Shown here in pieces: positions 1-5,549 of a stretch of DNA of 27,204 bases. Every line of letters starts with the position of its first letter. Position 1 is the stretch's first letter. A model generated the notes under the pieces. It was given only the letters and a program-made list of their open reading frames with translations. It was not told where the DNA came from and made no database searches. Origin of the DNA: a virus. Made by a program: the position numbers and the translations under genes. The DNA is taken from positions 1 through 27,204 of IMG/VR virus record IMGVR_UViG_3300010370_000195; one strand, 5' to 3'.

Positions 1-4
1 ATAA

Positions 5-232
5 ATGGAAACAGCATATGTAATAACATTCACCGTAATGTTTACCTTGCTCTTTTTTATGGTAGGAAGTATAATAGGTTGGTTAACTTATAGGCATCTT
101 CTGGAATCAAAACCTCCTTACTTACATCCAGAGTTTTTTGATGAAAATGGTCAGGTGATTCCTGATGAAATAGTATCTGTACGATTTGAGAACGATTACG
201 ATTATGACTACGACGAAGACGAGGAAGACTGA
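5..232 (+). CDS. Small single-pass membrane protein, hypothetical
   Basis: A 75-residue protein with one clear N-terminal membrane segment (about residues 4-27, rich in F, L, V, I, T), then a short basic turn (YRH) and a soluble, increasingly acidic tail ending in alternating D/Y and a DEDEED stretch. This predicts a bitopic inner-membrane protein with an acidic cytoplasmic or periplasmic tail; topology is not certain. No family is recognised, and small one-TM proteins of this sort are common in cyanophage genomes. The acidic 3' end is read in a second frame by the start of the next gene (29-nt overlap). The start lies only 4 nt into the window, so its ribosome-binding site cannot be judged. 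Confidence 0.6.
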   Translation: METAYVITFTVMFTLLFFMVGSIIGWLTYRHLLESKPPYLHPEFFDENGQVIPDEIVSVRFENDYDYDYDEDEED

Positions 233-767
233 AACACCAATTGAAACTCTTCCCACAAATCCTTTTGTATTTGAAGTTTTAGAACTTGCATCAAAACAAA
301 AAAGCAATGCAAAGAAGGTCGAAGTTTTAAAAACTTACGAGCACGACTCTCTGAAAGTGGTTTTTGTTTGGAACTTTGATGAAACTGTTCTTTCCCTTCT
401 CCCCGAAGGTCCAGTTCCTTATGGAGATGTGAAAGATCAAAATGTTTATTCTGGAAATCTTTCTGATAATCTTGTAAGAGAAGCTGCAGGTGGTGAGGCA
501 GCAACTACGCAAGACCTCCAGGGACTTGGTAAAACTTCTCTTCGCAGAGAATATCAAAACCTTTATCATTATGTAAAAGGTGGTAATGGTAGTCTAACTA
601 CTATTCGTAGAGAAATGATGTTTATCAATCTTCTTGAGGGACTACATCCAAGAGAAGCAGAAGTTATTTGCCTAGTAAAGGATAAAAAACTACAAACTAA
701 ATATAAAATTACTCACGAAATTGTAAAAGAGGCATATCCCGATATTCAATGGGGTGGTCGTTCGTGA
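204..767 (+). CDS. Conserved cyanophage protein, DUF6433-like
   Basis: A 187-residue soluble protein. The sequence 'LLPEGPVPY' near residue 65, the 'YHYVKGGN' block and the 'RRE..FINLLEGLHP.EA' block followed by 'VKDKKL' match what I recall of a family found in T4-like cyanophages and other T4-like phages (DUF6433), whose function is unknown. I placed the start at ATG 204; an in-frame TTG at 186 would add six residues but is a weaker start. It overlaps the preceding membrane-protein gene by 29 nt and the next gene by 4 or 19 nt, so translation is probably coupled. No catalytic motif is visible. The gene is clearly real from codon pattern and family resemblance; the family name is from memory. 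Confidence 0.75.
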   Translation: MTTTKTRKTETPIETLPTNPFVFEVLELASKQKSNAKKVEVLKTYEHDSLKVVFVWNFDETVLSLLPEGPVPYGDVKDQNVYSGNLSDNLVREAAGGEAATTQDLQGLGKTSLRREYQNLYHYVKGGNGSLTTIRREMMFINLLEGLHPREAEVICLVKDKKLQTKYKITHEIVKEAYPDIQWGGRS

Positions 768-1111
768 GTAGAGTTAGTGATATTGTAAAAGATGAAAGGG
801 AGGAAACGATTTTGGATAAATCAAATGAAAACAAAGTTGTGCCCTCTTCATATGGATGTGAAATTATTTTAGAAAAAACAACAATTGAAAGTGCAAAGGA
901 TTCTTCTTTTCCAAATGATGCATATTTGATTTGGTATACTGTTGGTAAAAAAGAACACCTTGATTTGGTAAGAGGAACAAGAGTTCGCATCTTTGATATG
1001 TACTATGATAAGTATGGCCCAGGTGTTGTTCAAAAAATTGATTTTGGATATGGTAGAACGAACCCTAAATTGTGGGGATATAAACAACCAGAAAAGAAGA
1101 AAAGAAGATGA
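749..1111 (+). CDS. Hypothetical protein
   Basis: A 120-residue protein with a basic C-terminus (ending KKKRR) and a central stretch 'DLVRGTRVRIFDMYYDKYGPGVVQKID' type pattern, which looks like a small beta-rich domain, possibly nucleic-acid binding, though this is only an impression. I do not recognise the family. Two starts are possible: ATG 749 (19-nt overlap with the previous gene) or GTG 764, which gives a 4-nt GTGA overlap and has GGGGTGG a few bases upstream. The gene ends in an ATGA overlap with the next one, so it sits inside a translationally coupled run of small genes leading to speD. Confidence 0.6.
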   Translation: MGWSFVSRVSDIVKDEREETILDKSNENKVVPSSYGCEIILEKTTIESAKDSSFPNDAYLIWYTVGKKEHLDLVRGTRVRIFDMYYDKYGPGVVQKIDFGYGRTNPKLWGYKQPEKKKRR

Positions 1112-1308
1112 GTGAAGGATTTAGTGAAGAAAAAATTGAAGTAGCAATTTACAAAGACGAAGTAAAAAAACTTTTGAAAAAATATAAAAAAATTAAAAAA
1201 TATCAAAGGTCTTCAATTTTTGAAGTTAAGGTAATGGATGGTACTGAAACGTATGTGAGTCAATTGATAAAAGAAGCAGAAGAAAATGGGGAAACATTAT
1301 CTACTTAA
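1108..1308 (+). CDS. Small lysine-rich hypothetical protein
   Basis: A 66-residue protein with a strongly basic lysine-rich helix around residues 17-32 (KKLLKKYKKIKKY) followed by a glutamate-rich C-terminus. This suggests a charged, mostly helical protein, perhaps binding nucleic acid or an acidic partner; no family is recognised. It starts in an ATGA overlap with the previous stop codon and its last 23 nt overlap the start of speD in another frame, the same coupled arrangement as the genes before it. Confidence 0.5.
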   Translation: MSEGFSEEKIEVAIYKDEVKKLLKKYKKIKKYQRSSIFEVKVMDGTETYVSQLIKEAEENGETLST

Positions 1309-1612
1309 TCTATATGGGTGTTCGTTTGTTCTTTTGGATGATGAACGTTGCCTTATAGACCTACTAGAAAATGCAGCAGCAGCAAGCGGTGCAACTGTAG
1401 TTCAAACGATTTCAAAGAAGTTTGAACCACAGGGAGTAACTGTAATTTGTTTGTTATCTGAAAGTCATATTAGTATTCATACTTGGCCTGAAGAAGGTAA
1501 GGCGGCAGTGGATGTTTATACCTGTGGTGACTGCAATCCCAAGATTGGGTGTGATATTATTATCCAACAGCTTTACGCAACAAATCACACGTTAAGTTAT
1601 ATTGAAAGATAA
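1286..1612 (+). CDS. speD: S-adenosylmethionine decarboxylase proenzyme (prokaryotic class 1B type)
   Basis: A 108-residue protein that decarboxylates S-adenosylmethionine to supply aminopropyl groups for spermidine synthesis. The hallmark SESHISIHTWPE is at residues 58-69. By comparison with the Thermotoga/Bacillus enzymes, self-cleavage should fall between E59 and S60, turning S60 into the pyruvoyl cofactor; H65 and C80 (in YTCGDC) are the processing and catalytic residues and have the same spacing as H68 and C83 in the Thermotoga enzyme. Length fits the small bacterial/archaeal class. All key residues are present, so the enzyme should be active. speD is a known auxiliary metabolic gene in T4-like cyanophages. 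The start overlaps the previous ORF by 23 nt. Confidence 0.93.
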   Translation: MGKHYLLNLYGCSFVLLDDERCLIDLLENAAAASGATVVQTISKKFEPQGVTVICLLSESHISIHTWPEEGKAAVDVYTCGDCNPKIGCDIIIQQLYATNHTLSYIER

Positions 1613-1637
1613 ACTGTATCAAACATTACAAAATAAG

Positions 1638-1666
1638 TTGCCTAAATCTTATTAGTATGCTAAATT
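1638..1666 (+). promoter_or_regulatory. Candidate promoter for the riboswitch leader
   Basis: TTGCCT (1638-1643), a 17-nt spacer, then TAAATT (1661-1666) preceded by TGC, which gives an extended -10. The expected start site (about 1673) falls exactly at the first base of the structured RNA repeats at 1674, and this supports the assignment. Match to consensus is 4 of 6 in both boxes. Confidence 0.5.
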
Positions 1667-1673
1667 GCATCTA

Positions 1674-1716
1674 TCGTTCATTCCCAACGGGAACGGAAGT
1701 AAGCCGACTCGGAACG
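1674..1716 (+). promoter_or_regulatory. Glutamine-riboswitch-like aptamer, copy 1
   Basis: The unit reads UCGUUCA, a 5-bp hairpin (UUCCC 1681-1685 / GGGAA 1689-1693), CGGAAGUAAG, CCGACU and GGAACG. CGUUC (1675-1679) pairs with GAACG (1712-1716) to close the unit. The order CGUUCA - hairpin - CGGAAGUA(A/R)G - GGAACG is the signature I know from the glnA and Downstream-peptide glutamine aptamers of cyanobacteria and marine phage/metagenome sequences. The 3' strand has CUCGGAACG where the consensus has roughly CUGAAGGAACG, so this copy may be imperfect alone. It precedes a tiny peptide gene, the usual context of the Downstream-peptide class. Confidence 0.7.
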
Positions 1717-1718
1717 GA

Positions 1719-1770
1719 TCGTTCATTCGCTATTTCCAAATAGCGAACGCAAAAGCCGACTGAAGGAACG
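1719..1770 (+). promoter_or_regulatory. Glutamine-riboswitch-like aptamer, copy 2
   Basis: The second unit reads UCGUUCA, a 9-bp hairpin (1726-1734 UUCGCUAUU / 1739-1747 AAUAGCGAA), CGCAAAAG, CCGACU, GAAGGAACG and CU. CGUUC (1720-1724) pairs with GAACG (1766-1770). The hairpin sequence is entirely different from copy 1 yet still pairs, which looks like covariation in a conserved structure. This copy has the consensus 3' strand (GAAGGAACGCU) but a degenerate 5' strand (CGCAAAAG where copy 1 has CGGAAGUAAG). AAGCCGACU is identical in both copies (1701-1709, 1753-1761). Confidence 0.7.
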
Positions 1771-1795
1771 CTCTTTAACCTAAAAAACTAAGGAG
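1771..1795 (+). promoter_or_regulatory. Shine-Dalgarno sequestering helix of the leader
   Basis: CUCUUU (1771-1776), directly after the last aptamer stem strand, can form six pairs (one G-U) with AAGGAG (1790-1795), the ribosome-binding site of the peptide gene starting at 1804. This is the layout expected for an expression platform acting on translation. The pairing is visible; the switching is inferred. Confidence 0.5.
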
Positions 1796-1803
1796 AAAAC
1801 CTA

Positions 1804-1941
1804 ATGTCTAAAGTCGTATATCGCGGTGTTGAATACGATACCCAAAAGCGTATTGAATATCAACAGCAAATGCAACAACAACCCCAACAATTTAACGAAA
1901 CATATCGTGGAGTTAAGTTTGTAAAAGAGGGGCATAAATGA
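1804..1941 (+). CDS. Riboswitch-linked small peptide with YRGV repeats (DUF4278-like)
   Basis: A 45-residue protein with a good ribosome-binding site (AAGGAG, 8 nt upstream). It has two copies of a YRGV motif: VVYRGVEYD near the N-terminus and TYRGVKF near the C-terminus, separated by a glutamine-rich linker (QQQMQQQPQQ). YRG(V)-x-Y motifs are the hallmark of the short DUF4278 proteins widespread in cyanobacteria and their phages; their function is not established as far as I know. It follows two glutamine-aptamer-like elements, so it fits the 'downstream peptide' class controlled by glutamine. It ends in an ATGA overlap with the next tiny gene. Confidence 0.75.
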   Translation: MSKVVYRGVEYDTQKRIEYQQQMQQQPQQFNETYRGVKFVKEGHK

Positions 1942-2039
1942 TGAAAAAACTTAACTTTCTTCAAATCATCAAAGAGCAGAAGCAGAAAGAAGATAGGCGT
2001 CATAAAGCATCTCTTGCTACTCTGGTAGCATCAAAATAA
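1938..2039 (+). CDS. Tiny basic peptide, hypothetical
   Basis: A 33-residue ORF whose ATG overlaps the stop codon of the YRGV gene (ATGA; a second in-frame ATG follows at 1941). It is lysine/glutamine-rich with one amphipathic helix (residues 4-27) and ends in a short hydrophobic segment (LATLVASK). No family is recognised. Its position, ending just 7 nt before a strong terminator and coupled to the preceding gene, makes it a plausible second product of the same transcript, possibly under the same RNA control. Confidence 0.5.
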   Translation: MMKKLNFLQIIKEQKQKEDRRHKASLATLVASK

Positions 2040-2046
2040 TAACTCT

Positions 2047-2072
2047 GGGAGGTTGACACCTCCCTTTTTTTT
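2047..2072 (+). terminator. Rho-independent terminator
   Basis: GGGAGGT (2047-2053), a TGAC loop and ACCTCCC (2058-2064) form a perfect 7-bp stem followed by eight T. It ends the speD/riboswitch/YRGV transcript. The following promoter's -35 box lies in its loop and right arm. Confidence 0.92.
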
Positions 2073-2081
2073 AACTATAAT
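2053..2081 (+). promoter_or_regulatory. Perfect sigma70-type consensus promoter inside the terminator
   Basis: TTGACA (2053-2058), 17-nt spacer, TATAAT (2076-2081): 12 of 12 consensus bases at ideal spacing. Expected start near 2088, 15 nt before the next gene. The -35 box lies in the loop and right arm of the terminator hairpin and the T-run is in the spacer. Confidence 0.88.
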
Positions 2082-2102
2082 TACTACGTCAGTGTTATAA
2101 AA

Positions 2103-2282
2103 ATGGATAAAGAAAAACTTAAACTGATCGTCCATAATCTAGAGTTGCTAGTTGACTCCTTGAAGTCTGAAGTTTATTCAGATGTGGACGCATATAAAGC
2201 GAAATATGAGGAAGTAGCACCTTACATTAGCGATTACGACGAAGTGTTTTACGATGGTGATGATGATGGCTATGCAGATTGA
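2103..2282 (+). CDS. Small acidic hypothetical protein
   Basis: A 59-residue protein with an N-terminal amphipathic helix (LKLIVHNLELLVDSL) and a highly acidic, tyrosine-containing C-terminus (YISDYDEVFYDGDDDGYAD). No family is recognised. It is the first gene after the consensus promoter at 2053-2081 and overlaps thyX by 11 nt, so it probably is translated early and coupled to thyX. The acidic, DNA-mimic-like composition is suggestive but gives no firm function. Confidence 0.6.
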   Translation: MDKEKLKLIVHNLELLVDSLKSEVYSDVDAYKAKYEEVAPYISDYDEVFYDGDDDGYAD

Positions 2283-2991
2283 AAATACAGAGTTTGAGTT
2301 TATGAAACCAGAAGTCAAACTTATTAGTGTTACGCCAGATGCAGAAAAGCATATGGCATACTGTGCTCGTGTCAGTAATCCAGCAAATCAAGAGAGTGAT
2401 AAGTTCTCTGGATTGCTTAAGTATTGTATTCAGCATCAACACTGGAGCATCTTCGAACAAGCAACGATGACAGTGGAGATTAATACTACTAGAGGAATCG
2501 CGGCTCAAATTCTTCGTCATAGGTCCTTTACCTATCAAGAATTTTCTCAGCGTTATGCTGATGCAAGTCTTCTTGGTAAGTCTATTCCTCTTCCTGAACT
2601 TCGTCGCCAAGATGATAAGAATCGTCAGAACAGTATTGATGATATTCCTGATTATCTAAGACTAGTTTTGGGTGAAGATATTCGTGTTCATTTTGAGCAC
2701 TCTCTACGCCTCTATAATCGTCTTCTAGAAGCAGGTGTGGCAAAGGAGTGTGCAAGGTTTGTACTGCCCTTGGCAACGCCTACACGTCTGTATATGACTG
2801 GCTCTGTGCGTTCGTGGATACATTATATTGATCTACGCTCATCACACGGTACACAGAAGGAGCATATGGAGATTGCTGAACTGATTCGTTGCATCTTTAC
2901 CTGCCAGTTTCCTGCTGTATCAGAAGCACTTGGTTGGACTCGTTCTGGTTGCTCTGAGTGTGTAGATGCACCTTCTATTCGTATAGACTAA
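2272..2991 (+). CDS. thyX: FAD-dependent thymidylate synthase
   Basis: A 239-residue enzyme that makes dTMP from dUMP using methylene-THF and FAD/NADPH, feeding phage DNA synthesis. The ThyX signature is at residues 82-94: RHRSFTYQEFSQR, matching RHRxxSxxxxSxR with T87 in place of the first Ser, a variant I associate with cyanophage ThyX. A C-terminal DLRSSHGTQKEHMEIA block matches the second substrate-binding region. I chose ATG 2272; upstream in-frame ATGs from 2254 would add MVMMMA and lie within the acidic run of the preceding ORF. It sits in a nucleotide/replication operon from the promoter at 2053. Confidence 0.95.
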   Translation: MQIENTEFEFMKPEVKLISVTPDAEKHMAYCARVSNPANQESDKFSGLLKYCIQHQHWSIFEQATMTVEINTTRGIAAQILRHRSFTYQEFSQRYADASLLGKSIPLPELRRQDDKNRQNSIDDIPDYLRLVLGEDIRVHFEHSLRLYNRLLEAGVAKECARFVLPLATPTRLYMTGSVRSWIHYIDLRSSHGTQKEHMEIAELIRCIFTCQFPAVSEALGWTRSGCSECVDAPSIRID

Positions 2992-2994
2992 ATA
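2988..2994 (+). promoter_or_regulatory. Possible late-type promoter (CTAAATA)
   Basis: CTAAATA overlaps the thyX stop codon, 23 nt before the next start. It is one base away from the T4/cyanophage late box (N)ATAAATA. Weak on its own in AT-rich DNA. Confidence 0.3.
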
Positions 2995-3017
2995 TTCCTA
3001 TATTTTTTATGTAATTT

Positions 3018-3266
3018 ATGGCAACATATCCTGTTATTAACAAAACCACTGGTGAACAGAAAGAAGTGGCAATGAGTGTTCACGACTGGGATCAGTGGAA
3101 GAAAAATAATCCAGAGTGGGATAGAGATTGGTCAGACCCATCAACTTGCCCTTCTGCAGGAGAAGTTGGTGAAATCTATGACAGACTGAAAAAGTCCCAT
3201 CCGGGATGGAATGATGTTTTACATAAAGCATCAAAAGCACCTGGATCTAAAGTAAAACCAATTTGA
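3018..3266 (+). CDS. Conserved small phage protein, hypothetical
   Basis: An 82-residue protein: N-terminal 'YPVINKTTGEQKEVAMSV' strand region, a tryptophan-rich centre (HDWDQWKKNNPEWDRDW) and a C-terminus 'GWNDVLHKASKAPGSKVKPI'. This order (metal-free N-terminal hairpin, NPxW block, 'F/W-xDVLxKxxKxxPGS' tail) resembles small proteins of T4-like cyanophages and pelagiphages that are sometimes labelled FmdB-like zinc ribbons. The cysteine pairs of a zinc ribbon are absent here (one Cys only), so I do not assign that function. It lies between thyX and phoH, 7 nt before phoH. Confidence 0.6.
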   Translation: MATYPVINKTTGEQKEVAMSVHDWDQWKKNNPEWDRDWSDPSTCPSAGEVGEIYDRLKKSHPGWNDVLHKASKAPGSKVKPI

Positions 3267-3273
3267 TACTCCT

Positions 3274-4029
3274 ATGCCAACAAAAAGAAACGCTCCGAAA
3301 ACACCAGTTCCATTTGGTATGAGTAATAAACAAATGAAACGCAGAAAGCCAATCAATTCTGATTTGATGAGGACTATTGATCCTCTTACTGATAATCAAG
3401 AAGAGTTTTTTAAATCCTATAAATTAGATCAGAATATCGTTGCTTATGGATGTGCTGGAACGGGTAAAACGTTCATTGCACTTTATAATGCACTGAAAGA
3501 TGTTCTTGACGAAAGATCTCCTTACGAAAAAATCTATATCGTTAGATCTTTAGTAGCAACAAGAGAGATTGGTTTTCTTCCCGGTGATCACGAAGATAAG
3601 TCATCACTTTACCAAATTCCTTATAAGAATATGGTAAAGTTTATGTTTGAGTTGCCAACGGACGCAGATTTTGAAATGCTCTATGGTAATCTTAAAACAC
3701 AAGGAACTATTAGTTTTTGGAGTACTTCGTTCATTCGTGGTACAACTCTGGACAATTCAATCATTCTTGTTGATGAATTTCAAAACTTGAACTATCACGA
3801 ACTTGATAGTATAATTACTCGTGTAGGTGAAAACAGTAAGATTATGTTCTGCGGAGACGCAACGCAATCTGACCTTGTTAAAACAAATGAAAAGAATGGA
3901 ATTATTGATTTTATGAAAGTTCTTCGCATAATGCCTTCAGTTGATATTATTGAATTTGGAGTAGAAGACATTGTTCGCTCTGGATTAGTGAAAGAATATA
4001 TCCTAGCGAAAATGGAAGTTGGTGTATGA
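3274..4029 (+). CDS. phoH: PhoH-like P-loop ATPase
   Basis: A 251-residue protein. Walker A is GCAGTGKT at residues 59-66; Walker B is in SIILVDEFQN around residue 165, and 'MFCGDATQSD' after it is the sensor-like motif of PhoH proteins. The N-terminus is basic. PhoH-family ATPases resemble the helicase core and are found in most marine T4-like phages; a role in RNA metabolism or phosphate stress has been proposed but is not proven. The stop overlaps the next start (ATGA). It stands between thyX and an exonuclease gene, in keeping with a nucleic-acid role. Confidence 0.93.
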   Translation: MPTKRNAPKTPVPFGMSNKQMKRRKPINSDLMRTIDPLTDNQEEFFKSYKLDQNIVAYGCAGTGKTFIALYNALKDVLDERSPYEKIYIVRSLVATREIGFLPGDHEDKSSLYQIPYKNMVKFMFELPTDADFEMLYGNLKTQGTISFWSTSFIRGTTLDNSIILVDEFQNLNYHELDSIITRVGENSKIMFCGDATQSDLVKTNEKNGIIDFMKVLRIMPSVDIIEFGVEDIVRSGLVKEYILAKMEVGV

Positions 4030-4706
4030 GTTTTATCCATTGTAATTACTTAGGTGAACTTGAGTTAGAAAAAAAGGAACAGAACGGCATCCGTCTCTAC
4101 AATCTTCCGAATGGAGCCTGGGTGCCTTCTATTACTTCTGTAACTTCATTCTACAATCGCCAAATCTTTGTGAAGTGGCGTGAGCGTGTTGGGCTTGAAG
4201 AAGCAAATCGTATCACTAGAAAAGCAACAGCAAGAGGTACGGACTTTCACCAAGTCTGTCAGGACTATCTTGAAAATAAAGAACTTGTTTGGGATAATTA
4301 TCAACCCCTAACAAAGTTTATGTTTTATCACGCGAAACCATATCTTGATAAGATAAATAACATACACGCAATTGAACGCACACTCTACTCTGAGTATCTT
4401 GGACTTGCTGGTAGAGTAGATTGTATTGCCGAATATGATGGCGAACTCGCAGTCATTGACTTCAAGACTTCCGAAAAAATCAAACCAGAAGAGTGGATTG
4501 AAAACTACTTTGTTCAAGAAACATTTTATGCTGCTGCATACTATGAATTGACTGATATCGTCCCCGTAAAACTTATCACTATTATGGTAACTCCTGGTGG
4601 TGAAGTGAAAATATTTGACAAAAGGAACAAAGGGGATTATATTAAGTTATTAGTTCGCTACATTAAAGAATTTGTACGTCACAATACTAGGCAAGATGGA
4701 GAATGA
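4026..4706 (+). CDS. PD-(D/E)XK exonuclease, RecB/MGME1-like
   Basis: A 226-residue nuclease. Motifs in order: RGTDFH with H75 (the GxxxH-type motif I), E118, GRVD with D132, the core IDFKT with D145 and K147, and QETFY (Q164-Y168, QxxxY motif). This set is typical of RecB-like PD-(D/E)XK exonucleases acting on single strands or ends. All catalytic residues are present. It probably works in DNA recombination/repair or host DNA recycling; in T4-like cyanophages such a gene regularly accompanies phoH and gp59. It starts in an ATGA overlap with phoH, and its 3' part carries a consensus promoter for the next genes. Confidence 0.85.
   Translation: MSFIHCNYLGELELEKKEQNGIRLYNLPNGAWVPSITSVTSFYNRQIFVKWRERVGLEEANRITRKATARGTDFHQVCQDYLENKELVWDNYQPLTKFMFYHAKPYLDKINNIHAIERTLYSEYLGLAGRVDCIAEYDGELAVIDFKTSEKIKPEEWIENYFVQETFYAAAYYELTDIVPVKLITIMVTPGGEVKIFDKRNKGDYIKLLVRYIKEFVRHNTRQDGE
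4615..4643 (+). promoter_or_regulatory. Sigma70-type promoter inside the exonuclease gene
   Basis: TTGACA (4615-4620), 17-nt spacer, TATATT (4638-4643; 5 of 6). Expected start near 4650, about 46 nt before gp33. It would give gp33, gp59 and gp32 their own transcript. Confidence 0.65.
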
Positions 4707-4953
4707 ATTAGAAAAGGTTCTAGAGAGCAAATTCTTTTGCCCATCAAGATTCGCACAGGAAATTGAAAGGTTAGTTCAAACTAACGTTGAGATGAGTTAC
4801 ATCGATGCAATTATTCATTTCTGTGAGCAGAATAATATTGATGTGGAATCTGTTCCTAAACTGATTTCAAAACCATTGAAAGAAAAGATTAAGTATGAAG
4901 CAATGGAACTTAATTTTCTGAAGAAAACTTCCCGTGCTAAATTAATTTTTTGA
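4696..4953 (+). CDS. gp33: Late transcription coactivator gp33
   Basis: An 85-residue helical protein placed directly before gp59, the T4 core neighbourhood. 'SYIDAIIHFCEQNNIDVESVPKLIS.PLKEKI' followed by 'EAMELNFLKKTSRAKLIF' matches what I know of cyanophage gp33. In T4, gp33 bridges RNA polymerase and the gp45 sliding clamp with sigma factor gp55 to activate late promoters; the hydrophobic C-terminus (LIF) could be the clamp-binding tip. ATG 4696 overlaps the exonuclease gene by 11 nt; a TTG at 4672 would extend it by eight residues but is less likely. Shorter than T4 gp33 (112 aa). The stop overlaps the gp59 start. Confidence 0.78.
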   Translation: MENELEKVLESKFFCPSRFAQEIERLVQTNVEMSYIDAIIHFCEQNNIDVESVPKLISKPLKEKIKYEAMELNFLKKTSRAKLIF

Positions 4954-5549
4954 TGATGCCTTATGATGCTTATCGTGAATATCTTGCTCTGAAGAATCAC
5001 TTCACAAAAGATTCTTATGATTACTTTAAGTACAATAAAAAAGTAAGAGCAACCGTTCAGTCATTCTACAAGCGTAAAGATAGAATGTGGTTTGAAAAGT
5101 TTGCAAGAAATAAATCCGACCAAGAGGTTGTAGAGTTCTTTGTTGCAAACTTTGTTTCTTCTAGCAATCCAGAAACAATTTGGATTGGTGAAATGATGAA
5201 AGAGGGTGAAGGAAGGTATCAACAATGGCAGAAGAAGGTCCAGTCACTCTCCTATATCTTCAAAGAAGAAACGCAAAGTTTATTTGAAGAGCATAAGTTT
5301 GAAGAAGTATTCAGTTGTTCCAAAGGACATCCACCAGTTCTGAAAAAGTTCCTGAGCGGGAAAATCAGCCTGGAAACAATGGTAATCTATGATAGAATAT
5401 TCCTGTACGGGAATACTTTTGATAAGAAACTGAAGGACCCAGTGTGGGAAACCGTCAGTCGTAAAATTAAAAAGTATAACCCGTTTCTAAATATTGATGT
5501 ATTCCGTTATCGTAAAATTTTGAAGGAAGTTATTTTAGGAGACAGATGA
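4953..5549 (+). CDS. gp59: Helicase loader gp59
   Basis: A 198-residue protein beginning MMPYDAYREYLALKNHFT, the very characteristic N-terminus of gp59 homologues, with 'YDYFKYNKKVR' next. T4 gp59 loads the gp41 helicase onto gp32-coated fork DNA. It is all-helical and basic, and the length is near the T4 protein (217 aa). Start options are ATG 4953 (sharing one base with the gp33 stop, TGATG) and ATG 4956; I give the first. It lies between gp33 and gp32 on the same strand, which supports a replication-loading role. Ends in ATGA overlap with the next gene. Confidence 0.9.
   Translation: MMPYDAYREYLALKNHFTKDSYDYFKYNKKVRATVQSFYKRKDRMWFEKFARNKSDQEVVEFFVANFVSSSNPETIWIGEMMKEGEGRYQQWQKKVQSLSYIFKEETQSLFEEHKFEEVFSCSKGHPPVLKKFLSGKISLETMVIYDRIFLYGNTFDKKLKDPVWETVSRKIKKYNPFLNIDVFRYRKILKEVILGDR

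Noticed and set aside
122-504. Minus-strand ORFs opposite the first genes (e.g. a run of serine or valine codons)
   Set aside because: They are shadows of the acidic D/E-rich coding sequence on the + strand, with no SD and no family resemblance.
1656-1661. TATGCT as the -10 of the riboswitch promoter
   Set aside because: No -35 at proper spacing (TTGCCT would be only 12 nt away); TAAATT with 17-nt spacing and TGC fits better.
2152-2180. TTGACT-N17-TATTCA as a promoter of thyX
   Set aside because: The -10 matches only 3 of 6 bases, and a perfect promoter lies 100 nt upstream.
3018-3266. FmdB-type zinc ribbon
   Set aside because: Only one cysteine is present, so no zinc site can be formed.
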